DNA of 64,000 nt from CAVTLG01 sp963735495 (GCA_963735495.1 CAVTLG010000009.1:558001-622000); one strand, 5' to 3'; positions 36,425 to 46,631 are shown, counted from the first letter of the stretch. The notes: generated by a model from the letters alone, not told the origin. Translations and numbers: made by a program.

Positions 36425-38098
36425 TCAGGCCACAGTTCTGCGTTCCTGAAGAACAGTATGCTCTTGATAAGCCTGTGCGCTTGTTGAGGAAGATGGAGAG
36501 ACACTCCAGGTTCCGTAGCCTCCGGCGCTTTGACTGCATTGCTGATTGCCCTGGTAGCTGCAATAGGTCCCAGTGATGCTGCCATTCGACTGTATCTGGC
36601 CCTGGAACAAGAGCGGCGCGAGACTGCCACTGGATACCGTAAATTCGATGGTGTTTGAGTGGCTGACCGTACCAATGGCATTGCTGCCTGCTATGAGTCC
36701 CTGACCAAGCGCTAACTGACCATCCACGCTCGCGCCATTCTGTTGAATCTGGGACAGAGTCATCGATGTAGAGACATTGGCTGGCGTATTATGAATAGTA
36801 CCCACGTAGCTTGTCACTAGCTGCGGAAAAGCTGTGGATGCCTGCTGTGTGGGTGCTGCTGTCGGCTGTGTTGTGTGCGTCGCTGTTGGTGTTGGATATG
36901 CTGTTGCCGTCGGCGTTATGTGGGTAGTAGTCGTAGGGTGTGTATGGGCAATGGCTGTCGTTTGCGATCTGGCTGTTGATGTATGTGCCGCTTCGGGGGT
37001 TGTACGCGTAGTGACCCTGGCCGTGTGACCGATGCTAAAGAAATGGCCGTTGTCAACGCCAACGACAATACCTGCCAGGAGGGCCAGCAAGACAATCGCC
37101 ACCAGTGGGATAAATATGCCTCGCGTGTGCATGGACCTTGTGGGCCTGGTCCGCACTGTCACCGTACCTGTATTTCCTGGTGCACTGAAAGGCTCTTCTG
37201 TATTTGGAGCGGACTTAGCGGCAGCAAACTCCATGGCAGGCGGCATTGTCTCGGTGGGTTGAGCATGCAATGCCTGCCAGAACTCCTCAATGCTCGCAAA
37301 GCGGTCCTCACTTCTAATCTCCAGCGCGCAGAGAATCGTGTTGGCCACATGTGTGGGAACCTCTGGAGCCAGAGCTGTCACCGGCTCCAGGGGGTCGATG
37401 TTATAGCTGCCTATTTGTGTCATACGGTAGACTGCGTCAATCGGCACTTTTCCCGTGAGCAGTGCATAAAAGGTCGCGCCCAGACCGTAAATGTCGGTGC
37501 GTGGATTCGTACCACTCGCATACTGTTCGGGTGCACCATAGCCGGGTGAGCAGCGTCGAATTGCCGTTGTGGTTGCATCGACGTCGTATTCTTTGGCAAT
37601 GCCAAAATCGACGAGAACCGCATTATTGCCAGTCGCGGGAGTGATAATATTTGATGGTTTGATGTCCCGGTGGACAATAGGTGGCTCTTGTTTATGTAAA
37701 TAGTCAATCGCGTCAATGATCGGTGCCATGATCTGTAGGGCACGCTCTAGCGAAAAGCGTTTCTCTGGCTGCCGCTGGCGCAATACTTCCAGGTTGGGAC
37801 CATCAATATAGTCCATTAAGATATATGCGCGATGATTTTTCTCATCGTCAAAGGTACGGTAGACGCGCGGCAGTGAGGGATGATCGAAGCGCTTAAGCAC
37901 CTCACCCTCAAAGGTAAAACGGTCACGCTCTTTTTTACTAGAATCGACCGTCTCTTTAAGCGCAAAAACATTGCCCTTCACGCGTTGATCCCGCACGAGA
38001 TAGACAGCGCCAAAGCCGCCTTTGCCAAGCAGGCATTTCACATAGTAGCGTTCCTGTACAATAGTACCTACGGGTAGTGTTATACGTACATCTTGCAT
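36425..38098 (-). CDS. Ser/Thr protein kinase, single-pass membrane, Thr-rich stalk
   Basis: Bacterial Hanks-type kinase. Residues ~10-270 form the catalytic domain: glycine loop GKGGFGAVY, lysine in FALKE, HRDIKPSN, DFG and APEQ are all intact. One membrane helix (~327-350) follows a basic stretch. Then come a Thr/Pro-rich stalk (~360-415) and a ~110-residue extracytoplasmic beta-rich domain with GTYCSYQ and GGYGTWSV motifs. It should sense something outside and phosphorylate cytoplasmic targets. The paralogue at 38201-39847 has the same architecture. Start ATG 38098. The C-terminal ~20 residues are less conserved. Confidence 0.9.
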   Translation of the reverse strand: MQDVRITLPVGTIVQERYYVKCLLGKGGFGAVYLVRDQRVKGNVFALKETVDSSKKERDRFTFEGEVLKRFDHPSLPRVYRTFDDEKNHRAYILMDYIDGPNLEVLRQRQPEKRFSLERALQIMAPIIDAIDYLHKQEPPIVHRDIKPSNIITPATGNNAVLVDFGIAKEYDVDATTTAIRRCSPGYGAPEQYASGTNPRTDIYGLGATFYALLTGKVPIDAVYRMTQIGSYNIDPLEPVTALAPEVPTHVANTILCALEIRSEDRFASIEEFWQALHAQPTETMPPAMEFAAAKSAPNTEEPFSAPGNTGTVTVRTRPTRSMHTRGIFIPLVAIVLLALLAGIVVGVDNGHFFSIGHTARVTTRTTPEAAHTSTARSQTTAIAHTHPTTTTHITPTATAYPTPTATHTTQPTAAPTQQASTAFPQLVTSYVGTIHNTPANVSTSMTLSQIQQNGASVDGQLALGQGLIAGSNAIGTVSHSNTIEFTVSSGSLAPLLFQGQIQSNGSITGTYCSYQGNQQCSQSAGGYGTWSVSPSSSTSAQAYQEHTVLQERRTVA

Positions 38099-38200
38099 TT
38101 TTATGCCTCATACTGTCATATGTATATATTTTTTAGACTATAATCCCAATTGTAGCTCGTACCGCGTATATCGCGTGGGCGGATAGGGGAGGAGTGCACA

Positions 38201-39847
38201 TTATACTAACGTATACGTGGCAATAGGCTGCTCAGATGAATCTCCCACGGCAGACTGAGTATAGACATTCCAGGTTCCATAGCCACCACCACTATAATTG
38301 CACTGACCATCCTGCAAGCTACAATAGGTCCCGGAAATGTTTCCGTTGGACTGCACCTGTCCCTGAAAGAGGAGAGGTAAGTAACGACCAGAAAGCGGTA
38401 CGATAAATTGTATCTTATTGTGAGACGATACTGTACCCATAAAAGTACCACTTCCGAGCAATCCTGGTCCAAGTGTGATATATCCACGAATACTTCCCGC
38501 GTTCTGCTGGATGTGTGAAAGGGACAACGTAGAATCGACCAGGGCAGGAGCATTGTGGATATTGCCACTATAATAAGTGAGCAGCGTTGGATAACGAGCG
38601 GTGGTCGTCGTTGGCACAGGCGTTGGCGTTGCGGTTGGTGTGGGAGGCTTTGGCGCTGCTCGGTGAGGCGCAATCTGCGTCAGCCTGGCCTGTACAATAG
38701 GCTGCTGAACATGCACAGGCGTATGGCTCGCCAGCCGCAGACCTGGAAATACCGTGGTACCAAAGATGATCCCACTCCCTAATGCCAGCAGTATTAGCAG
38801 AAGCAAACCCGACAAAATAAACTGCCTTCCCTGGCTATATTGGTGCAATAGAGTGGTCGTGCGCGTAACAGGTGTGGACGGAGAAAGCACTAAAGGCGTA
38901 TCAGGGGCAGATGGCACAGATCGTGACTCTGCAAGGCTGCTTTGCTCGGTGTCTGTGTCCAACATGCCTGGCATCCTATCAGGATTGCTGTCTACCTCTT
39001 CAACGGGATATGCTTTTAACTTCTCCCAAAACTCTTCAACGGTTGTAAAGCGATCATCACTGTTAATCGCCATCGCGTGCTGCAATGCATCCGCTATAGC
39101 GTCTGATATGTGTGGGACAAGTACATTTGCCGGCTCCAGCGGATCTGCGCCTTTGCCACTCAAGCGTGTGATGCGATAGAGTGCATCAATAGGGACTGTT
39201 CCTGTCAAAAGCGTATAAAAAGTGGCGGCCAGACCGTAGATATCCGTTTGCGTGCTTGTCCCGCGTACATATTGTTCCGGGGCACCATAACCAGGAGAAC
39301 AGTGGCGAATGGCAGTCGTCGTGGCGTCCAGATCATATTCTTTAGCGATGCCAAAATCAACGAGCACGGCCCCATCACCAGAGGTGGGTACGATGATATT
39401 CGAAGGCTTGATATCGCGGTGAATAATAGGGGGTTGCTGAGCATGTAAGTAGATGACGGCCTCGATTATCGCAGCCATAATATGCATGACTTGAGGGAAA
39501 GAGAAACGCTGGTTGGGCTGGCGTTGACGCAGTTGTTCCAGATTCGGCCCCTCAATATAGTCCATGAGCATGTAGACGCTATGATTTTTGTTGTCCTCAA
39601 AGACCCGATAGACACGGGGCAAGGCAGGATGATCGAGCCGCCGCAGAATGTCGCATTCAAAAGCGAAGCTGTCTCGCTGATAGGTGTTAGGATCAACGAG
39701 TTCTTTGAGTGCAAACACATTCGTCCTGACACGTCGATCCCTTACGCGATAGACCGCGCCAAATCCTCCTTGACCCAGCAAGTCCTCGACAATATAGCGC
39801 TCGCGTACGAGCTTGCCCCTGGGGAACTTCGTCTGTATCACTCGCAT
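38201..39847 (-). CDS. Ser/Thr protein kinase, paralogue of downstream kinase
   Basis: Same layout as the gene at 36425-38098: kinase domain with GQGGFGAVY, FALKE, HRDIKPSN, DFG and APEQ; one membrane helix near residues 342-365; a Thr/Pro stalk; and an extracytoplasmic domain with SGTYCSLQ and GGYGTWNV. The kinase domains are near-identical in motif order and insertion-free, indicating tandem duplication, while the linkers have diverged. It is upstream on the same strand with ~100 bases between, so the pair may be co-transcribed. Start ATG 39847. Confidence 0.9.
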   Translation of the reverse strand: MRVIQTKFPRGKLVRERYIVEDLLGQGGFGAVYRVRDRRVRTNVFALKELVDPNTYQRDSFAFECDILRRLDHPALPRVYRVFEDNKNHSVYMLMDYIEGPNLEQLRQRQPNQRFSFPQVMHIMAAIIEAVIYLHAQQPPIIHRDIKPSNIIVPTSGDGAVLVDFGIAKEYDLDATTTAIRHCSPGYGAPEQYVRGTSTQTDIYGLAATFYTLLTGTVPIDALYRITRLSGKGADPLEPANVLVPHISDAIADALQHAMAINSDDRFTTVEEFWEKLKAYPVEEVDSNPDRMPGMLDTDTEQSSLAESRSVPSAPDTPLVLSPSTPVTRTTTLLHQYSQGRQFILSGLLLLILLALGSGIIFGTTVFPGLRLASHTPVHVQQPIVQARLTQIAPHRAAPKPPTPTATPTPVPTTTTARYPTLLTYYSGNIHNAPALVDSTLSLSHIQQNAGSIRGYITLGPGLLGSGTFMGTVSSHNKIQFIVPLSGRYLPLLFQGQVQSNGNISGTYCSLQDGQCNYSGGGYGTWNVYTQSAVGDSSEQPIATYTLV

Positions 39848-40118
39848 CCCATCACCTCAAAGACTAATTGTACACGGTGTTAATTATAGTAGAAAAGAGG
39901 CGCTGTAGGCAAGTTCACATTTCTTTCTCTCCTGGTCCGCTGCGGAACGACGCCGACTGAAGTGTAGTCTATTCCTCTTTCTATGGCAAGATGCCATTCT
40001 CATGCTATGCATGGGTAGCTATCCCTTTGTAGCGATTTGTGATATACTCCATTGCGCCGCGACAATAGTTAAGAAGAGGGAAATGCGTGCATTTACACGC
40101 TGATACCAGGGATAAAGT
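39848..40118. promoter_or_regulatory. Divergent promoter region between kinase and obgE
   Basis: 271 bases between the leftward kinase and rightward obgE. A GATATACT box near 40051 is a plausible -10 for obgE. Nothing else recognised. Confidence 0.35.
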
Positions 40119-41426
40119 ATGTTATACGATCACACAAAAATATATGTAAAAGCCGGAGACGGTGGCGATGGTTCGATGCACTTTCGCCGAGAGAAATTTG
40201 CGCCGTTCGGTGGTCCTGACGGCGGCGATGGAGGCCGTGGTGGCAGCGTCTACTTTGAGGCCACGCACAACTTGAACTCCTTAATCGACTACCGTTATCG
40301 TCACCAGTTTAAAGCTGGGGCGGGAGAGCCTGGTATTCGTCAGAAGATGCACGGGGCGAAGGGGGAAGATGTTGTTCTGAAGGTGCCCCCTGGTACGGTC
40401 ATTCGCGATGCCGATACCCATGCGCTCGTCGCAGATCTTGTTGAGGAGGGGCAGCGGGTGATGGTCGCGCGTGGTGGGCGTGGTGGTCTGGGGAACACGC
40501 ATTTCGCTACGGCGACCCACCAGACACCGAAGGAAGCGCAGAAGGGCGAACCCGGTGAAGAGCGCTCGCTCACGCTGGAGCTGCGTTTGATCGCGGATGT
40601 GGGACTGGTTGGCTATCCAAATGCTGGGAAATCAACGCTGCTCTCGGTGGTAACGGCGGCACAGCCCAAGATTGCCGATTATCCCTTTACCACACTTGCG
40701 CCCAATCTGGGAGTCGTCGAGGTCGGTCAGGCAAGACGCGGTGATGGCTTTAGCTTTGTACTCGCTGACATTCCCGGACTCATCGAGGGTGCAGCGCAAG
40801 GGGTCGGACTGGGTCATGAATTTTTGCGTCATGTGCAGCGTACACGTTTGTTGATACATATGCTGGATGGTGCTTCGTTAGAAGACCGTGATCCCTGGCA
40901 GGATTTTCAGGCCATCAATAATGAGTTACGTGCCTATGATGAGCAACTTGCCCAACGTCCACAGATTGTCGTGCTGAATAAGATGGATGTGCCGGTAGCG
41001 CAGGAACGCTGGCCTGAACTCAAAGAGCAGGCAGAAGCTGCGGGGTATCCTGTCTTTGCCATTTCCGCCGTTGCTCATCAGGGGACAGAAGAGCTGATGG
41101 GATATGCCGCTAAGCGCCTGCGCGAGATTTATCAAGAAGAGGCCGAGCGAGCAGCCGCCCAATCTGTGATTGACATGGAAGGCCCTGTCTTACGTCCACA
41201 GCCCGACGATGCGTTTTCTGTCACAAAAGAGCTGGGTGTGTATGTGGTGCATGGTAAGCGCGTAGAACGTATGGTGAGTATGACAAACCAGGAGAGCGAA
41301 GAAGGTATGGCGCGTCTTCAGGTGATGTTAGCGAAAATGGGCGTGACAAAGGCTCTGGAGGAGGCAGGCGTGCAAATAGGAGATACCGTGCGCTTTGGCC
41401 GGGTTGAGCTATATTGGGGAGAGTAG
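40119..41426 (+). CDS. obgE: GTPase ObgE/CgtA
   Basis: Essential ribosome-assembly and stress GTPase. The N-terminal glycine-rich Obg domain (VKAGDGGDGSMHFRREKF, GGPDGGDGGRGG) spans ~1-158. The G domain has G1 GYPNAGKST, G3 DIPG, G4 NKMD and a SAV G5. The C-terminal OCT domain covers ~350-435. Length 435 aa is normal for forms with OCT. ATG 40119 matches the family start. Neighbouring ribosomal genes often linked to obg (rplU, rpmA) are not adjacent. Confidence 0.96.
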   Translation: MLYDHTKIYVKAGDGGDGSMHFRREKFAPFGGPDGGDGGRGGSVYFEATHNLNSLIDYRYRHQFKAGAGEPGIRQKMHGAKGEDVVLKVPPGTVIRDADTHALVADLVEEGQRVMVARGGRGGLGNTHFATATHQTPKEAQKGEPGEERSLTLELRLIADVGLVGYPNAGKSTLLSVVTAAQPKIADYPFTTLAPNLGVVEVGQARRGDGFSFVLADIPGLIEGAAQGVGLGHEFLRHVQRTRLLIHMLDGASLEDRDPWQDFQAINNELRAYDEQLAQRPQIVVLNKMDVPVAQERWPELKEQAEAAGYPVFAISAVAHQGTEELMGYAAKRLREIYQEEAERAAAQSVIDMEGPVLRPQPDDAFSVTKELGVYVVHGKRVERMVSMTNQESEEGMARLQVMLAKMGVTKALEEAGVQIGDTVRFGRVELYWGE

Positions 41427-41839
41427 TATAGGGGCGCTGTCCGCGCTGTAGCGGGCAACAATTCAGTTGGGCACGACAACCGCAAGGGATTGTCGCTACG
41501 CGTGGTGGAGACAACAGGGAGGTGCGCACACCCGCGTAGCGGCGGGGCTTGCCCCAGCCGATGTTCAGTTGGTGGCCGCCTTTTTTGTGTACAGGTCTCT
41601 GCGCATAGCAAAAAAATTTATGCTATACTTGTATGCGGTAGAGTTATCTATTACACGTGTGGCGCAAGTGTTATTAAGAATGTGTCTAAAAAACGCACAC
41701 GTTTTGTCAGGAATGAGCTGAAACCGGACATATGCTTACTCCTTTCAGTCAGATGAGCAGAAGGCAAGCGGCGACAGCCGCGTTTCTGACTGTTTAAGAG
41801 GGTTACTGAAGGTCAGGGAATGCGAAAGACGTCATATAT
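41427..41839. other. Intergenic region containing dispersed repeat copy 3
   Basis: About 410 bases holding a dispersed repeat (41474-41502). The TATACT-like sequence near 41622 is a possible promoter for the CHAT gene. No ORF supported. Confidence 0.4.
41474..41502 (+). repeat. Dispersed hairpin repeat, copy 3
   Basis: CGACAA and TTGTCG arms enclose CCGCAAGGGA, tail CTACGCG. Compared with copy 2 both outermost stem bases changed together (G-C to C-G), preserving the pairing. Confidence 0.75.
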
Positions 41840-44800
41840 ATGGGCGAGACAGTAAATCTGCTATTTCACTCGCGTCAAGATGGCACCTATGAGCTGCGAG
41901 TCAAAGAGAGTTGGTCTGGACGTACAGTAAATGGTAGTTTTGTTCCTCCATATACGGGTAGACAATTCAATGCGCTGCAAAAGAAATTAAATGACTTAGA
42001 TAGCAGTGACGCTGTATTGCGTGAAGTGGGTCAGCGCCTCTTTGCCTCCTTGTGTGGTGTCGGAGTGGCTGACATCAACCAGGGAGCTGCGGAACAGCCA
42101 GTACAAACGGTGTTGCGCGGGATCATTCAACGCACATTGAAGCGACGCGGTACGGTTGCCTTATCGCTGGGTTTTGGTCCGGGGTGTGACGAATTTGTGC
42201 GTTACCCCTGGGAACTCTTGCATAACGGAGACCATTTTCTGCTCGTATCAGGTATTTTCACGTTGAGTCGTGTCTTATTGCGTCCAGACATTCCTGTTGG
42301 CTGCGAACTTCCGGTGCATCCGCCGTTCCGTGTACTCTACATAGCCTCCTCGCCGACAGATTGTGCCCCGCTAGAGACCGAACGCAGCTTTGAGGCCATG
42401 GAGCAAGCACTGACGCCACTCATCGAGGATGGGCAGATCTTTTTAGACCGCCTTGAGCCGCCAACCTTTGGTCAACTGGTGCGCTACCTGAACTCATACG
42501 GTGGTGCCAGTATGCTGGATGACAGCGATACAACCGTTCCCTGCTATGTCGTCCAATTTGATGGACATGGGGCCTATGGTCGCCTGTGTCCAAATGAGCA
42601 CTGTGAGACCGTCAACGACTCGAATGTTGCCAAATGTATTGCCTGTGGTACAGCGCTTGGTCGGAGCAAACCGCAAACCTATCTCTGTTTTTGCGACGAC
42701 GATGGCACAAACCGTTTTATTGATACACAGTCGCTGCGCGGTCTTTTTCTGAGCAGTGATGTGCGTTTAGCGGTTTTTTCTGCCTGCGAGACGGCCACCG
42801 TTACCGTCAAAAATACGCCCCGTCAACAGCAGCGTCATGCCGCCGTTGATGCGACACTGGCAACTGCCCTGGTGACAGCCCAGGTCCCAGCGGTTGTCGC
42901 GATGCCCTTCTCGTTACAAGATGACCTCAGCCCAACCTTCATGTATCATTTCTACGAAGCCCTGGCCGATGGTAGGACGCTAGAAGAAGCCCTGGCACGT
43001 GCCCGGCAGGCGCTGTTACCCATGCAGCAGAAAAGCTGGTTTATCCCCGTACTGTACAGACATGTGGCGGAGGGTGAGGAGGGTCCCGTGGCTCTGTTCG
43101 CTGCACATGATGATCTGGGACAACATGGTCATCCGCTGGCGCATCTGGGACCGCCAGCCAACTTTATCGGGCGTGCACAGGAACTACAGGATATGGACGA
43201 GCTGCTGACGTCTGCCGCAACAGGTGCGCGAAAAGCTAACCAGATGAGTCAGATGCAACCGCGTTCGGGCGGTCAATATACGCATCACATTGCTATAACG
43301 GGCTCTGCTGGCATTGGGAAGAGCGCGCTCGCCCTGGAAACTGTGCGACGGAACCGTGAGAAGTTTCCCGGCGGCATCGTAGGCGTCTCTGTACAGGATG
43401 GCAAGTCGTTCGCGGACGCGTTGCTGGAACTGATGCGCTTTTTGCGTGTGCCTGTGCGCAATATGTCTGCAACCGATGTGCCCTATCGTGTCCGACTTGT
43501 ACAGGGAACGTTGCGTTCGCTCGCCAGCCGTGAGTTGCCGTGTCTTTTGCTGGTGGATAGTTTTGAAGAGGTGAAGGACCGTGCGGAACTGGAAGCCTGG
43601 TTGCAATTTTTGTGTGCATTACCGCAAGAGGTTGTGGTACTGGTAACGTCGCGCTCAAATCCAGAGCATATGTTAGCGGTCGAGGGGACCCATTGTCGCT
43701 GGTATGAGTATCGCGTGGGCAAAATGGTAGGTAGCGATTTGCTGGACCTCTTCAACGATCTGGCGGCGGCGACTGGCCTGGATCAGCGTATTCATCTGGA
43801 TGATCCACAGCAGCAGCAGGTCTTGCGCGACATCTGTGCCTTGTTGGATGGCTATCCTCTCGGCGCGGAACTTATCTTTGGTACCGCACGCTCGATAGGC
43901 GGGAAAATATACACGCCAGAGGCGGCTACGCGCTCGTTGGAAGAGGTCCGGGATGAATTGCGTGAGACACCACTGGCCGGTATTCTAGCTGCTCTGGAGG
44001 TCTCTTATCGCCGTTTACATCCTGCTGCACGTTTACTTTTAGCCTACCTCGCCGCTTTCACGCTACCATTCAGTCGCGAGCAGATCCTCATGGTCGTGAC
44101 AGCGGGAGCGCCAAGTCCTGCATCTTTGGAGCGGCATCACTCCGCTGCCAGCATGGATGTACAGGTGTCTTTTGATCATGACGAGCATGACGAGCATGTT
44201 GCGGCGGAGCTGGCAGCTAACTGGCGTGCAGCGCGTGATGAGCTGGTGCAGGCTTCATTTATACAGTTTGATGGAAGAATGTATACGATTCATCCCCAGA
44301 TTGGTCATTTTGCGTTGACGCACTTGCTGTTGCCAGAACACCGCCGCGTGCAGCGTGTACTTGCTGCCTCCTATTGTAATGTAGCGCAACCGGGTCTGGA
44401 ACAATGGCTTGCGGCCTTTGAGCACTTAGAAACTGCTGGTGAGCCGCAGGATCTACAGGAAGCGGTGCGCATCGCGATACGTGCGGCGCAACTACTGGGC
44501 CGTCATGGCTACGCGCCTGCCTTGCAGATGATGTTGCGCCGGGCCGCCATGCATGCCTCCCGCCTTGGCGATAGGACCGGTGAGGGCCAGTTGCAACGTT
44601 GCCTGGGTGCGAGCTTGCGGCAGTTGGGAAACTATGCCGAAGCTGAAGCGTGCCTGAGGAGTAGTGTGACGTTTCATCGTCAGCAGCATGAAGATGAGCA
44701 TGTGGGCTGGGCACTCTATGAGTTAGCTACGCTCTTTGCTGAAGAGGGAGATTTCGCGCAGGCCAGTACCTACGCGCTGGAGGCTCTGACCCTCTTTCAG

Positions 44801-45754
44801 GAAGCGGACAACAAGCAGGGTGAAGCATGGATACATATCGTTATCGGGGGCGTAGGCTATGGAAATGCTCACTATTATGAGGCGCTCGGACATTTTGAAA
44901 CAGCCTTAACGTATTTTCAGCCGATGCGTGAGCAAGAAGGTTTGTCGGCTGCCTGGCGTGGCCGTGGGACAGTGTATGAAGCCCTGGGACAATATACACG
45001 GGCTTTGCGTGACTACGAAAATGCGCTGCGCTTATGCACAGAATTGGACTTATTCTCAGGCTATGCCTGGACGCTCGTTGGGAGAAGTGTTGTGTATACT
45101 GATTTAGCGCACTTTGATCTGGCAGAAAAGGACTGCGAAGATGCGCTGGCGCGATTTCGCAAGCAGGGGCTGCGTCGTGGCGAGGGTTGGGCTTTGCGCG
45201 TACGGGGCGACATAGCGTATAAGCAGCATGCTATCGGCGATGCTTGTACGTATTACGAAGAGGCCCACACACTGTGTAGCACGATTGGGGATCGTGTGAA
45301 CCTGGCTGCTACGTTGTACGCGCTGGGCACTATTGCTCTGGAGGAGGGGGAATACCTGGAGGCGAAGGGTCTGTTTGAGCAGGCGCGTGCTCTTGCTTCG
45401 GAGCAGGGAGCCAGGCGGATGGATGGACAGGCGCAGTGTGGTCTGGGTGATGTGGCGCAGGTATTACAGCTTTCGGGGGATGCTGAGCATTACTATCGGC
45501 AAGCTTTGACCATCGCCAACGAACTGGATGTACCTGTGGAACGTGTTGCTGTTTTGCAACGCCTGGGCATGCTCTTTGTAGCGCAGAAAAAATATGCCCA
45601 GGCCCTTGATTTCTGGGTCCATGCGCTCTTGCTGGATCAGCGTCTGGGGCATTTGACGCATAACGAGCTGCAAGCAAAGGTGAATATGCTAGTCTCTGAG
45701 CAGCATCTGGAAGAGGCGTATAGAGAACTTTGTGGGCAGGTAGGCGATGCTTGA
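41840..45754 (+). CDS. CHAT protease-STAND ATPase-TPR protein with internal zinc ribbon
   Basis: Residues ~90-400 form a CHAT (caspase-like) domain with the catalytic pair His243 (FDGHG) and Cys316 (FSACETA). Between them lies a four-cysteine zinc-ribbon-like insert (Cys250, 255, 266, 269). A STAND/NB-ARC-type ATPase follows with a P-loop near residue 486 (GSAGIGKSA) and a Walker B-like LLLVDSFEE. The last ~450 residues are TPR repeats. In related proteins TPR sensing drives oligomerisation and activates the protease, in anti-phage or signalling roles. 1304 aa, intact, monocistronic. No adjacent substrate gene is evident. Start ATG 41840. Confidence 0.85.
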   Translation: MGETVNLLFHSRQDGTYELRVKESWSGRTVNGSFVPPYTGRQFNALQKKLNDLDSSDAVLREVGQRLFASLCGVGVADINQGAAEQPVQTVLRGIIQRTLKRRGTVALSLGFGPGCDEFVRYPWELLHNGDHFLLVSGIFTLSRVLLRPDIPVGCELPVHPPFRVLYIASSPTDCAPLETERSFEAMEQALTPLIEDGQIFLDRLEPPTFGQLVRYLNSYGGASMLDDSDTTVPCYVVQFDGHGAYGRLCPNEHCETVNDSNVAKCIACGTALGRSKPQTYLCFCDDDGTNRFIDTQSLRGLFLSSDVRLAVFSACETATVTVKNTPRQQQRHAAVDATLATALVTAQVPAVVAMPFSLQDDLSPTFMYHFYEALADGRTLEEALARARQALLPMQQKSWFIPVLYRHVAEGEEGPVALFAAHDDLGQHGHPLAHLGPPANFIGRAQELQDMDELLTSAATGARKANQMSQMQPRSGGQYTHHIAITGSAGIGKSALALETVRRNREKFPGGIVGVSVQDGKSFADALLELMRFLRVPVRNMSATDVPYRVRLVQGTLRSLASRELPCLLLVDSFEEVKDRAELEAWLQFLCALPQEVVVLVTSRSNPEHMLAVEGTHCRWYEYRVGKMVGSDLLDLFNDLAAATGLDQRIHLDDPQQQQVLRDICALLDGYPLGAELIFGTARSIGGKIYTPEAATRSLEEVRDELRETPLAGILAALEVSYRRLHPAARLLLAYLAAFTLPFSREQILMVVTAGAPSPASLERHHSAASMDVQVSFDHDEHDEHVAAELAANWRAARDELVQASFIQFDGRMYTIHPQIGHFALTHLLLPEHRRVQRVLAASYCNVAQPGLEQWLAAFEHLETAGEPQDLQEAVRIAIRAAQLLGRHGYAPALQMMLRRAAMHASRLGDRTGEGQLQRCLGASLRQLGNYAEAEACLRSSVTFHRQQHEDEHVGWALYELATLFAEEGDFAQASTYALEALTLFQEADNKQGEAWIHIVIGGVGYGNAHYYEALGHFETALTYFQPMREQEGLSAAWRGRGTVYEALGQYTRALRDYENALRLCTELDLFSGYAWTLVGRSVVYTDLAHFDLAEKDCEDALARFRKQGLRRGEGWALRVRGDIAYKQHAIGDACTYYEEAHTLCSTIGDRVNLAATLYALGTIALEEGEYLEAKGLFEQARALASEQGARRMDGQAQCGLGDVAQVLQLSGDAEHYYRQALTIANELDVPVERVAVLQRLGMLFVAQKKYAQALDFWVHALLLDQRLGHLTHNELQAKVNMLVSEQHLEEAYRELCGQVGDA

Positions 45755-45848
45755 ACGCTGCCAGATCTCCCATTTTACGCGTGAGATCCAGGCTGAACAT
45801 CAGGAAGAGGCCGTGCAACTCTCTTCATTATCAGAGCCTGTGAATTCT

Positions 45849-46319
45849 TCAAGGCAACAGAGAGTTCGTATCTGCTTCTGCAACCTGTTTCAAGTACCTA
45901 TTCCTGGTAAGCAGAAGTCCTTTCATGTAGCGTGTGAGGATCAGTGTTTCAGCTAACCTTCCAAGGAGACCCCATGGGGCACAGAACGTGAACGTATCAA
46001 TCATGATCGTTCCGGTTGGTTGTGGAACAAATTCATGAAGATGTTTCATTTCCTGAAAAGCCCCTTGGACCATTTCATCGATAAAACGGTGCGGTCGCTC
46101 ATAGAGCGTAATTTTTGACGTCAGATACTGTGTAAGACCAAAATGGATGGCCTCCCAGGTAACGGTATCGCCAAGTTTCATCACGCCCGTCGTCACACCT
46201 GCAACTGGACGTTCGTGCGTGTGCGTTGTAGAGAGACGATGCAGATCAACGCTGAGTGAAAGATCGAAACAGCGTTCTGCTGACGCCTCAATAGAGGTTT
46301 CTAAGCGAATAGTTGGCAT
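45849..46319 (-). CDS. SRPBCC (START-like) ligand-binding protein
   Basis: A 156-residue helix-grip protein. It opens PTIRLETSIEASAERCFDLSLSVDLH and continues with GDTVTWEAIHFGL, YERPHRFIDEMVQGAF and a LHEFVP beta strand, all typical of the polyketide cyclase/dehydrase-like SRPBCC group. Such proteins bind hydrophobic ligands in a deep cavity. Function here unknown. Located 3' to the CHAT gene, convergent with it, ~310 bases downstream of the TetR gene on the same strand. Confidence 0.75.
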   Translation of the reverse strand: MPTIRLETSIEASAERCFDLSLSVDLHRLSTTHTHERPVAGVTTGVMKLGDTVTWEAIHFGLTQYLTSKITLYERPHRFIDEMVQGAFQEMKHLHEFVPQPTGTIMIDTFTFCAPWGLLGRLAETLILTRYMKGLLLTRNRYLKQVAEADTNSLLP

Positions 46320-46631
46320 TGCTTCTTCTCGATTCTTGCGGAAAACACTTGTGGCCTGGAAACGCTATTCATATATACGCGCTGTATGGCAGAAAACGTC
46401 CTGGAGAGAGGATCGTTTGTCTCCTGTCTCGCGAAGGGTTTCTTCTATCGACATCTGTGGTCTCTCCTTTTTCAACACATCTCGGTCAACCCATTTGTGC
46501 AGTCTACCAATCACCTGGACAGCATGATGAGTATTGACCGCACAAGGCAGGAGTAGAGAATTATTCCTTCAGTCAAACTTTTTTTGATCTTCTAGACAGC
46601 GAATTGGCAACGCTTCAGACCAGGTCTCTGG
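46320..46631. other. Intergenic region
   Basis: 312 bases between the TetR stop and the SRPBCC start. No gene, repeat or hairpin convincingly seen. Confidence 0.35.

Noticed and set aside
36983..37549. 188-codon rightward ORF opposite the first kinase
   Set aside because: Antisense to an intact catalytic domain and Thr-rich stalk; no motif.
45330..45818. 162-codon leftward ORF under the CHAT gene
   Set aside because: Antisense to TPR repeats; Pro/His-rich shadow composition.
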